A stretch of 64,000 nucleotides of DNA from Hemibagrus wyckioides (lineage: Eukaryota > Chordata > Actinopteri > Siluriformes > Bagridae): positions 15,618,280 to 15,682,279 of the forward strand of contig NC_080710.1 in assembly GCF_019097595.1 (NCBI RefSeq), given 5' to 3'. The notes beneath the pieces are model-generated. The model searched no databases. It was not told the origin of the DNA and worked only from the letters and a program-made list of their open reading frames with translations. How positions within the stretch are numbered: position 1 is the stretch's first letter; the number at the start of each line of letters is the position of its first letter. The position numbers and the translations under genes are program-made. Positions 12,172 to 24,163 of this stretch are shown here, one piece after another.

Positions 12172-12480
12172 CTTCTATTAAGCTGATGTTGGAGGCACGA
12201 TGAAGCAATATGAAAGTAAACTAGCTAAAAGCTGACCAGGTGACTTAAGGTTGCTAGCAAGTTCCTGTTTCCTGGCTAGCGAGCTAGTTACAGATAAAGT
12301 AGATCTTGCAGCACCTAAAAAAGTGCATACACAGCCATGCGTGATCGGTAAAGCAGGAAAAGTGGATATAATTTATGTCCAGCCGGTCAGTGTCACACAA
12401 GAGTTTAAACGTGATAACAGAAGAAAACAGTTTATTAATCCTAGAGGCGGAAGTGAAACTGAACCAGTCAGCCACGTGAC
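12172..12480 (-). promoter_or_regulatory. m6pr 5' UTR exon and promoter region
   Basis: AATAGAAG followed by GTATGT on the minus strand gives a donor with the last exon base at 12172. This matches the CTTTCAG acceptor just before the start codon (exon edge 11817). The flanking DNA to about 12.5 kb is richer in CG dinucleotides (GCGGCGTTACCAGAGCGCC near 12498) than its surroundings. The exact start site is not visible. Confidence 0.5.
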
Positions 12481-12847
12481 TCCTCATGAGGTGAATCGCG
12501 GCGTTACCAGAGCGCCATGGGAGGAGGGTTGAATTTCAGATTGAATTAGGTCACGTAAATTTGAGGCTTCTAAAAAAAATTGACACGTTTGTGATTCCTA
12601 CACAATATGCCAGATTTGTGCATTGTTGTAAAGATGTCAGAGTGAAACCTGATTTAAACTTGATTTAACTGCTGTGGCTAAATAAATTGCTGTATATTGC
12701 TTTACTTGTCCCATATGATTAACATACTTTTGTTTCATTCAGTAATATTTATATTTAATTTAACACTTGAACATATAGATTGAAGTATATTTAACTTGAA
12801 TATATAGAACTATGTGAAGATGTGAATTCACTCTAGCTGTGGATAGT

Positions 12848-13378
12848 CACTGATCAGTTATAACATTATGAGCACTGAGAGGTGAAGTGAGTAACACTGA
12901 TTATCTCCTCATCATGGCACCTGTTAGTGGGTGGGATATATTAGGCAGCAAGTGAACATTTTGTCCTCAAAGTTGATGTGTTAGAAGCAGGGAAAATGGA
13001 CAAGCGTAAGGATTTGAGCCAGTTTGACAAGGGCCAAATTGTGATGGCTAGACAACTGGATCAGAGCGTCTCCAAAACTGCAGCTCTTGTGGGGTGCTCC
13101 CGGTCTGCAGTGGACAGTATCTATCAAAAGTGGTCCAAGGAAGGGACAGTGGTGAACCAGAGACAGATTAATGGGGGGGGGCCAAGGCTCACTGATGCAC
13201 GTTGGGAGCGAAGGCTGGCCAACAGACGAGCTACTGTTGCTCAAATTGCTGAAGAAGTTAATGCTGGTTCTGATAGAAAGGTGTCAGAATACACAGTGCA
13301 TGACGGGTTTTGGCAGCAAAAGGGAGACCAACACGATATATCAGACAAGTGGTCATAATGTTATGTCTGGTCAGTGTA
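12848..13378 (+). mobile_element. Deleted Tc1 derivative, copy 1
   Basis: Starts CACTGATCAGTTATAACATT and ends with the inverse, AATGTTATGTCTGGTCAGTG. Inside is an open frame at 12978-13358 that encodes the N-terminal half of a Tc1 transposase. It has a helix-turn-helix segment ([20 protein letters not shown]) and a second DNA-binding helix region (ATVAQIAEE). It then jumps at GGCAGCAAAAGGGAGACCAA to the 3' end. The catalytic DDE domain is absent. Four relatives lie at 31515, 34346, 49622 and 54561. Confidence 0.85.
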
Positions 13379-14700
13379 ATAAGAATATTATAGTAAATTC
13401 TAGAAGGTTCCTTTTAGCATACAGCAATACTTTCTTCTGTCCACTGGCAAAACTGTTACACTGAATGTTCCATTAATGACTAGACAGCATACTAAATCAT
13501 GACATACATATCAAAATGTAGTCTGTTGAAGTTAAATTTCACCACAGGGACCTCCATTCAGTTGAACAGTATGGTAAGTGACAAAGGGCACTTTTGGAGC
13601 ATTTTTCTGAAATCTGCTTGTTTAGCCTTACTTTTGTGTTTTACCGGGTCTGGGTTCCAACAACTTGTCAATACAGAGCCATGTTCACAGTGTTAATCTT
13701 AGCAGCAGTAAGATTAATGTCCCGTCAACCTCAACTGAAGAAATGAAGTTTAATATGCATATGAATTGGTCACACCAATTTCTTTCATCTGATTGCCATC
13801 TGTGATCTGTCATTATATCTTGAGAATACAATAACAACACATTTAAGTACATTTATTTGATTACGCTTGCCTGATTTTACTTCTGTTCAGGGATTGTGCC
13901 TCATCAGTAGACAGATTCACTTATCAGCTTCTGAGCTTTGACTTAGATGCATTATTGATCTAGATTATCAACTGAAAACAGTTTGCAGAGTTTAGAAATC
14001 CTAAAATGAGTGCAATAAAAAATTTGCACCATTCATTATGTTCTTTTTACCTATGTTCAGTTTTGTGATTTAATCTTTAGAATTGTTTTATAAAGGCTTG
14101 TGCGTATGTATATACCGTTAGTGTTGCCAGTAACCTTCTGTGTTGTATTTTTTTTTAAATGTTATTTCAGTGTATCCAGTTACTCCTTTCTCCCTTCCCC
14201 CTCTCCTTTTACCTGTTTGTACCTGCCTCAGCGTGTGGACACACCCAGCACTTCTCATCTTACCAATCACAGTGCAGCAGTGATACACTTAGAAGATTTA
14301 CTTCCTGTTTCTGTGTGAGAAAAGGGCCCATACGAGTCTTGTGAGGAAAGGTGCCATGCCTTGGACTATAGGACCAACAATCTGGCAGCTGTTTTAGTTA
14401 CACTGGACAGTGCAAAGGAGTTCCTGAACACCTTCCTTGGATAGAGATTTGTGTTCCTCTGTTCCTTATGTCCTAGTGGCAGAGAAAGTGAGAAGGAAGA
14501 GGAGGGAGGATCCATGTCTCTCTGTTCAGACTTGTTTGGGAATTTGAGCAGGGAGGAGGGGAAGGAACCCTGAGAGAGAGGAACGCAGAGGAAAAACTTC
14601 TGTCAGTGGAGTAAACATTTGGAGGTTATGTTTTAGAAGAAGAAAACGAACTAAGAAAGACGTAGGTCAATCAAGATTATAAGTAAAACATTTATCTCAC
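13379..14700. other. Intergenic region upstream of arhgef5
   Basis: This lies between the divergent m6pr and arhgef5 genes. I saw no exon. From about 14450 it becomes purine-rich (GAGAAGGAAGAGGAGGGAGG), and the last 300 bp are probably arhgef5 promoter and 5' UTR. Confidence 0.4.
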
Positions 14701-14835
14701 TCGCGACACTGATCCACTCAGTGAGCACGCGCAGGTATGTGGAACATTTGTGTGTTGTGCAATTTCTGTTAGTTCTTCGGCGAGAGAGGGAGAGTGGGAG
14801 AAGGAGAAAGCTGTCTTCTCCAAAGACACTGCTCA
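14701..14835 (+). promoter_or_regulatory. Probable arhgef5 5' UTR exon
   Basis: Two good donors are visible: CGCAG followed by GTATGT (exon end 14734) and CTCAG followed by GTGAGA (exon end 14835). Either could splice to the acceptor at 15510, 21 bases before the arhgef5 start codon. This suggests alternative 5' UTR ends. The transcription start is not determined. Confidence 0.45.
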
Positions 14836-15530
14836 GGTGAGATTTATGTGAAAGTCTTTAAGATTATTCCTTTTGGATTCTAAAACTGACCATATTGTGA
14901 TTGACTCAAAAGTAAATGATTCACTTTGAGTGAAGTTAGCAGAGCTGTTGGTATGTCAACTACAATTTACTCAAAAATTGTCAGCCATGTTAACATTTTC
15001 ATTGTTATACATTATTTTCAGTAGCCTTACTAGTTACTCTAAGTTGTTAGTTTAATGAAAGTGAAATAATTAGTTGGATTAAAGTATATTGCTGTCAAAT
15101 ATAAGGTATAAGATGGCTCTTTGTATAGATTGAATTGTGAAAAGAAACTTTTTTAGAAAGTGGTTTGGTATAATGGTATACAATGCTATGATAGAGATTT
15201 TTGTGGTCATTTCTTGAAGTGGGATGTCGTGATTGTGTTTTCATGAATGCATCATTTTCCTAGGAAACCTAAAGCTCGTTATGAGACTTTCTGCAACTCT
15301 TATACAGTTCAAGTTAAGAATTGGACCAATCAAATTAAATATTCACTAATTATGCCCTTGCATATTGGCCTAGAAAACACTGATTATGAAACTTTTCATA
15401 TTCTTGTGCCTGTTTTCTTTTTCTTTTTGTTGGTACCTGCTTTTCTAAAACTTATACATAGTAATTAAACATACACAGTGTATGTAAGTAAATATAATTA
15501 TCCCTGACAGGTTGTCTAAATTATGTTGCC

Positions 15531-18500
15531 ATGGGAACCAAACGCACAAATCGGACCATTGAGGATTCTTTACAACTGCCACGCAGCCCAGCTACTCCTG
15601 ACAGGGGCAATCAATCAAATGAGTGGATAAGTCGCGAGGCCAGACCTCAAGCTGGTCCAAAAATCCAAGTTGAACGAGAGAGGGGAGGGGATGAGTGGAG
15701 AGCTAGAGAGATGGACAGAATGAGGGACAGGCAAAGAGAGGGAAGGAGGGATGTGGAGCAAGACCAGAGAGAAAATGAAAGATATGCTCAATTCAAAGGT
15801 AGAGCAGATGAGATGGACCCGAGAGACAGAGACCGAAGGAGAGAGGATGGCAGATATACAAATGGAAAAGCTAGTTCTATACAACCGCATGTAAAGTACA
15901 GAGAAAGAGATAAGGGAGACACATTCCCTAGGACTGTGAGACCAAGTAATGAAAGAGAAAGAAGGCCAAGACATTCTGTTGATCAGAGTAGCGAGAAATT
16001 AATGGACAGAGGTATTGAGAGGCCGAGGGAAATAGACATGATTGAAATTGAAAGACAAAGAGAACGAGCCAAAAAGAGAGAAAGGGATATCCAGAGGTAC
16101 AGAGAAATGGAATGGCAGAGAGAGAATGAGAGAAGAAGAATAAGAGAAGAGACGAAAAGAAACACGGGAAGAAGATTGGAGGAGAAGGATTTTGACAGAA
16201 TAAGGAGGGATCCTGGTGAGAGGGAGAGAAGAGGAGAGAGATACACAGAGGTCAGTGAGGGTGACCAACAGATCTTAAGAAGGCAAGAAAGGGACAGGTA
16301 CCGAGACAGACCTAGAGACAGAGAAGACCGGTATTATTCTCCACAAACAAGGAGAATTATAGCAGGAGATAGGGAGATCTTGTCAGATAGAGAGGAAAGA
16401 GATGAAAGGAGGAGGGCAGTGCTGAAAGAGAGACACCGATATGCAAAGAGTGAGGGAGATACAGATGGGGAAAAAGAGAGAGAGGTAACAAGGGAAGGGG
16501 ATGCTGTTTTGCTTGATGGTACGAGTGAGAATGAGAAAGAAAGAATCAGGGACAGACTGAGAGAAAGAGAGCGGCGCAGAGAGGTTGAAAGGCAGAAGGA
16601 AAGAGACAGAAGAAAGGAGAAAGAAACAACTCTGCAATCTCCCGGGAGAGAAGGGAATAAAGAATGGACGATGGACAGATACAGAGAGAGAGACATGAGA
16701 GAGAGAGATTGGGCCAGAGAGGAGCGAGGGCCTGATAGACAGAGGGATCGATTAAGAGGCACTGAAGATAGAAAAAGAGAGAAAGAGTTAAATGAAAGAA
16801 TGAGGAGAGAGCATGAGAGAGAGAGAGCACGCATACCTCCTCCAGAGAGCAAGGTAGACATGTATATGGAATGGGCAGACAGACAGAGACAAAACTGTTA
16901 TGCGGAAGAAACTACAGGAAGAAGTAGCCAAACACAGAGGGGGACAGACAGGAAGATTCAAGAGGAAGCCCAAAGCAACAGAGAGTGGATGCCAGGAAGT
17001 GATGTAGAGGGTGACAAGCAAAGGAGAAGAACTAATAGCTTTGAAGAGAAAGGGAGAAAGAGCACTTCTGAGAGTGACGGGGAGAGAAACAGAAGTGAGG
17101 AAGGAGGAAGTGAGGATACAGCATATGGGCTAAGGAAAGAAGAGGTAAGAGAAGGCTCTGAAAAAGAGGAAACTGAGATGGAGAGAGAAAAAGACCAAGA
17201 AAAATCTGAGAGCAAAAAGAGACCACACAGGAAAATGTGGCTGGAGCCTCGAACAGGAAGAGAGAGGACAGAGTCATTACAGGAGGACTTTAAAGAAAGA
17301 CAGCAAGCCAGGGAGAGATATGCACAGAGATTCCAATCGCACAAGACATCAAGAGGTGAAGATGAAATGCCTACAGAAAGAAAGAATGGAGGAGAAACTA
17401 TATTGCTGGAAGACAGCCCCCGGAAACTAGACAGTACTGCAGAGTTTATGAATGATATTGATACTGAGAATTTGGAAGAAGGGATAGTAAGTGATGAGAT
17501 GGTCTTTGAAAGTGAGGCTTTGTCAGATGTGCCCTGGCAGACAGAGACAGAAAATGTAGCTGATGACATGGAGGGGAGTGACAGAGAGGAAGAACAAGGG
17601 AGCGATAGATATGGTAACTCTGAGGGCGAAGAGGAAAGTGAGGGAGCATGGGAAGATTGGAGGGACAGAGTGATTTCAGGAGATGATGGTTTTGTGACTG
17701 TGTCCAGTGGTGCAGAAGAGGACGAGACAGAGGAGGACAGGTTTGAGGATTGTACAGAATTCTGGGAAGGTGAAGATAGAGAGGGTCTAGTTAGGCAGTC
17801 ACCCACAAGCACCCATCAAATAGAGGGAGAGGTTGAAACCAGAATGACCAAAGAGAGAAGTGACCACGCAGTCACTGTCTTTTGTGTGGTTGGTCAAACT
17901 CTTCCCAGGTCAAGATCCGACCAAAACCCACTCTTGGATCATATGGAGCAGGACAAGACAAGTCAGGACTCATCTTGTGAAGTGGGTGTTGTTGGTGGTG
18001 ATCAGCATGAAGCACCAAACAGAGACACAGAGGCAGAAACGAGCACAGACCCTGGCCTCAATTTGTCTGAGGACGACACGTCAAGCAGCCATGACACTAA
18101 ATGTGATATTGCAGAATCTGACCAAATGACCAAGGAAGTTACCGCATCAGAGGACTTAGTAATTAGTGCTGATATAAACGAAGAAAAAGACAATGAACAA
18201 TACCCAACAGAATCTATTGAGACACTGACCCAGACTGAAGATCATGGGAATGCTCAAATGAAAACGACGGATGGAGAAAACCAAGTGGAAGGACAAAATG
18301 AAATGGAAAGTAGTTGCCATTTAGAAGAGGCAGAGAGAACAGAGGACAGAAAGCGCTTCTCTGCTGCTCCACATGTCAAATGGGCTAAGAATGTTCTCAG
18401 CGAGATCTTGGGTTCTACTGAGGAATCTGGGACCCTTACGGTACCTGAGGAAAGCACACTAACTGAGCAGGCAGGTGATGGAGCTCCAGCCGAGGCTGAA

Positions 18501-21500
18501 AGTCAGGGAGACTCACCGCTCTATGGCATTGTCCAGAAACCTCGAAAGCACAGCCACACCAGAAAATGCATAGACCCTGAGATGCATTTCGAACCAGAGG
18601 ATGCAAAGATAGACATAGTGGTAGGAAATGAAATACAGGTAGAGGGTCAATCAGATGGGGAAGAAGAACTGGAGCAACTCTCCACTAGTCCAGACCTGCT
18701 GAGTTTTTCTTCCGATAATGAGACAGATAAGGAGGGAAGCAGTAAGAAGGAGAAGAAACAGAAAAAAGCAGTATGGAAAATCCTAGGCACTAACAGCTTC
18801 CGAGAATTGGGGAACGAAGTATGGGGAAGGAAGGCTGGGATCCGAAGGACATTACAAAAACATAACGAAGAGGAGGAGGAGGAGGGAGAAGGAGTTGGAA
18901 GAGACCGAAGAACCAGAGTCTTCACAACAGGTGAGAATACATTTGAAGTTTAGATACTTACATGGTTTGAAACAGAGCAAACACTTTTATTACATATTAT
19001 TGTTTTAGGCTCTTGTAAAAAAAAAAAAAACACCTTTAGTTTTTGCTATTTTAAAATCTTTTACTTTTATATCCACTTATCAGGTCAATCAAGCTCAGGG
19101 AAACAAGAGAATAAAACATATAACAAATAACTTGCACTAAAAAAATTCACATAAAACCATTTTCCAGTTCTGATATTTTGTTCCGGTTGAAATGTCTTAC
19201 ACCAACAGGTAGTAGCCGCTAAACTCAAACCCACTGATGATCCCATTTTGTAAATTAAGTTTATATTTTAGGATTTTAGTCATATCAAGAGATTGCCAGG
19301 ATAAATGAAGTACCACTATAGTTGAATTTTTACAACAAAAATACCTTTCCAAGAATTGCATCTTACTTAAAAGCCTGTAAGTCACATTAGATGTGATGAT
19401 ATTCACCAAAAATAAAATTTTTATAGAACATCTCCACTAGCTATCACATTTCCTTAGGAAATTGCAGGCGCTTTGCTTCTGCTAGGTGAAATGGACTACT
19501 TATATTGAGTTAAGAATGGATAGTTTTGCTTATTGACATTGACCTCCAGCTGACTCATACTGTAGACAGTCTAAACCTCAGGACAAAGCAAGTGCTCTGC
19601 ACTCAGGTCTAAGATCTTTAAGATAGTTCAGGTGTGGCATGTGATTCTGATCTAGATCAGTCAGTTCGAGACACAGAGACTGTCTGGAACACAGCTATCT
19701 TACTTTAATTTGCTTTTTGAACAAATCACCTCATTTGAAGCCACATTTACTGAACCAGTCATGGAATTGTTGTAATGGTCTGTGAAAAGCTCCAATTATT
19801 GTGTTACTACTACATACTATCGATTTTAGTCACTTCAGTGATACTAAAACTTAAAGTTATATTAGGCTTTGTTGTATAATGTTTTAAATTGTGCCATTAT
19901 TCTCTTGTGCAGATAATGCATATGATGATATGAGTATCTCGTGGAATGAATTAGATCTGAGGCAAGTAAACATTCTATCCTTTTAGTACTAAATGAAATT
20001 TGCTGGAAAAGTTTTGGTAATTGTGTTATAAGTAAATGAGCTTTTGCTTCGAGCTATTCATCCATCCATCCTTTCATTTATCTCTCCATCCACTGACACT
20101 ATGGCACATACTAAAGCCTAACACACACGCATTATACATCTGTACATACTGTAGGCCTTATCCTTCATATGTATGGCTTATGTATGGCTTATGTATCTCT
20201 TTCTCTGTCTCTTGCAGGACTATGAAAGGAACACTTAGTAGGACAAAAATGAGGACCTCAAAATTTTACAGTGAGTTTGATTACTTTTGGTGAAACTGTT
20301 TGCACCCGCTAAACCTAAGCCACATGCACATGGCTTTACCCGTGTATGTGTTCTCTTCCCACGTACATATTAATTTGAGGGAGGATTTCACAAAAAGTGG
20401 TAAGCCATTGCAAAACAGTGTGAAGTAATAGGATGTGTCGTTTGAAATTTTCGAGAAGATGTGGCTAAATTTAAAGCAGAATCATTTTAGTTGGAATGTC
20501 CCATTTTGTGACTAAGGCAGTTTTTATTGTGCTATGTCTCCTGACACTAGTACATCTGGTCCTCAGAGAGCTGATCTGTCACTTTCCCACAGAGCTGAGC
20601 TGGTTTATCTTTTTACAGTTGCATGTAGTATATCATTTTTATCGCATAATCATTTTGAGTTGTTTAAATACAACATAATGCATTGGAACATAGAAGGATA
20701 ATATTGTAAGTGTGCTATAAGTGCTACCTGAAAATTTGTTTGAAGAGGGACATTATAATCTAGAACATGTTTTAAGGTACAATATGACTTGGCTCACACA
20801 GATGTGAACATTAAACACCACATATATACAATTCTGTGCAGATAACCTGGGGCAAGTCAGGCTAATTATGCAAATATGTGCATATACCTCAGGTTTGCTG
20901 ATATGTATGTGTTTCCATAATTGAGGTAAAGTATAAATGAGGATTATATAAAAAACGTCTGGGAAGCTCCCCCCCCCCGTTTTTTCACATTTGTTGAAAA
21001 GAAGAAGAGTCTACTTATTGTGCACATGTTTCACTTTTCTCTGTATGGGCAGGTTTGTGCATGTAAACCTGCAGAACAGCTGTTGAGTTACACTTCTACA
21101 ATTCTAACTGGTCTGTGTGGAACTTGTCATTGTTTCTAGGCAATAGAGTTGCCTCAACATGTTGACTTAAATGTCAGTCATTTTGTTATACAAAGTCAAA
21201 TAATCCAACAGACATTATTAAGGTCCGTGTTTACTTAGTTTATGTATTAAACAAAGCTTCATGTCTCTCTGTTTCTCTCAGATTCCCAGTTGTATCAGCA
21301 GTACAGCGAGGTGGTACAGAACAGGGAGCTCATTCATCATCAGTCTCATTCTGATACAAGCTCAGTGTCTGGGGACCATGATGTCCATGCTCGCCCAGCA
21401 TCCACATCTCCATCTCATTCTCCTACTCTGGCTCGCCGGCCCCTTCCACCTCTTCCTCCTGTGTTCCACTCCCATTCCTTATCCCACGCAAACTCTGTAT

Positions 21501-22189
21501 CCAGTGGAAATGGTTTGCTGTCAGTACCTCATAACACTAACCAGAGGCCCACATCACCTCGGCTGTCCAAATCATTTGCTTCCTCACCCATGCTGTGGCA
21601 GGACCTGCCCGGAGTGAGGAACAACCCTAAACTCAAACTCCTCAGTGAGGATGAGAAACGCCTACAGGAGGTACTGTGCTGCTTTATTCCAAGTTCAAAG
21701 TTGGATTAGAGATATCTCCTGGTCTAGAAAGCAAAAATTTGATCAACTCTCTGTTGTAGGTGAGATTTGAAGTTGTGACGTCTGAGTCATCATACTGTAG
21801 CAGTTTGGACATCGTGGTGGAGCACTTTGTCAAGTGCAAACAACTCAACATACTTTTGACCTCTCAAGACAAAAACTGGCTTTTTTCCAAACTCAGTGAT
21901 GTCAGAGCTATCAGTCACAGGTAAGAATGACCATTACTATAGCATAGGGTTCTCATGGTTCAGCATGCACATGCCATTCCTTGAATTAGTGCACTATTAA
22001 TTAAAACATTTAGCAAATAGTTTTCTATAAATATCTCTCTAAATGTATATGTATAGTTTCTACAAACAAGAATTTCATACATTTTCAAAAGATATTTGAA
22101 GATTGGAAATAGGAGGCTTTATTAGTAACTTCTGTGCTATATGGGTATTAAGCCAAGGTTTGATCCTTCATAAGCTTGGAGCATATATA

Positions 22190-22243
<54 letters not shown>

Positions 22244-24132
22244 ATCTATATATATATAAAATATATATATATATATATATACTGTATATATTCTTTCTTT
22301 CAATTCTTGGCTTAACATTTTACACAAGTACTGCTAAAACTATAATAAATAAATTATAAATAAATTATAAGTTGTATATTACGTAATTATAATTCTATTA
22401 CATAATTATAAATATAATAACTTTAATTTATTTATAATTTATTTATACCTGCATATATTAATATATTTTATTTTATTTTTTATTTATAAGCTATATTTTA
22501 TTCCTTACTATGTTTATTTCAACTATATTTATTATAGTTTTAGCAGTACTTGTGTACAATATTTCAGTGGTATGTCAAGAATTCTAAGATCCTATCTCAC
22601 TTGTTTGCATGTTACAAATTCATTAAAAAAGTGAGATAGGATTTTATAATTCTTTGGTATGGATATGGGAATTCCTCACCCTAAAACAACAACATCTAAG
22701 GGCAAAACTACAGCCATCATACTCTAACAATATTGTGGATAAAACAGACATGTCAGAATGTTAGAAAACTGTTCTTATTTAGTTAGAACTCTGAAAACTT
22801 TTAGCGTTAGAACTCTGCTATTCTTACTGATACTGATGTAATAATGACCTCCTCCCAGTCAATGAGCTTGTTTTTCTTTGTTTTCTTTACTCTGTTCTAA
22901 TATGTACATTTATTGTGTTGTGCAGCTTCTTCTCTCAGCTGGAGGAAAGAGTGGAAAGTGATATAATGTACTTTAACGTGTGTGACATCATCATCAAACA
23001 CTGTCCACGATTCCGAGCAGTCTATGTACCCTACCTCACCAACCAGTCCTACCAAGACAAGACATATCAAAGATTAATGTAAGTTTCATCAATGTAGATA
23101 CTTTAGAGCTTAATTGTGTGGCAGTCTGGGAAAGCTGGTCAGATGTCTGGGAAAGACCGTTGGAGGTCGTTGTGTCCGAATTCTGGCAAACAGCCAACAA
23201 AGAAAAACATTTGAGATACAAGCAAAAGAGAAACAGCATCTTATTTCTATACACTATTTAGTACAAAACATAAAAATGGAATCATATTTTCCATGCTACC
23301 ACAAAACACTGTTGCACCTTGTAGCTGTGTAACCTGTTTTTTTTGTACATTACGTGTATTAACATCTTTACTTCTTTGCCTTTCTCCCAAAATCTCTCAT
23401 TCTAAATCTTTCATACTCTCCTATTCCCTTGGTCACTTTTACAGGAATGAGAATTCTGGATTTCGCCAAATCGTGGAAAAATTGGAACAAAGCCCCAAGT
23501 GCCAGAGACTTCCTTTACGCTCCTTTCTCATCCTTCCATTCCAGAGAATCACTCGGCTTAAACTGCTAGTACAGGTATGCTATCTCTTTAAATCACATAC
23601 TGCAAGTGTGATCCTCTGTCATTGCCTCTCTTATCTTGTTTTTCTTAGATAGAGTCTTTCTTTTCATTGCAACAGCCTGACATAGTTGCAATATTCTTAC
23701 AAAGGACAGCTGCACCAAGATTAGAAATGAGCCATATATATTTGTGCTATAAATCAGTATTAGAAATATATATCTAATTCAATGAATAACAAATTAATAT
23801 AAATAAATAATAAAATAATAAAATTAAAATACTTTTAAGTTTCTTTTAATAGCTCAGGGCTCAGTGTTTCATTTGTTGAATTTAAAGACACATTTCTTTG
23901 TCTCAGGTGTCAGATTATGCAGTGACAAATATTGCTTGCCAAATATAAATGTTTATCTCTCTCTCTCCAGGCTATACTTTGTATGTGACATATTAATTCA
24001 CATTCTAAGTAATATTTTATTTCTCTTTCTTTCTTGCACTTCCTGTGTCCTGAAGAATATTTTAAAGAGAACAATTCCTAAGACAAAAGATGAGGCACAA
24101 GCAATTAAAGCCATGAAATTACTGGAGAAGGT

Positions 24133-24163
<31 letters not shown>

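Noticed and set aside
12978..13358. 126-aa helix-turn-helix open frame as a host gene
   Set aside because: It has inverted ends and several relatives in the window, so it is a transposon remnant rather than a domesticated gene.
15615..18925. Many minus-strand open frames (up to 284 aa, Ser/Leu-rich) opposite the large arhgef5 exon
   Set aside because: They are shadows of the purine-rich Arg/Glu codons, so low-complexity Ser/Leu/Phe frames arise automatically. There are no splice or start context and no domain.
22103..22315. 70-aa Ile/Tyr-rich frame
   Set aside because: Translation of the AT microsatellite.
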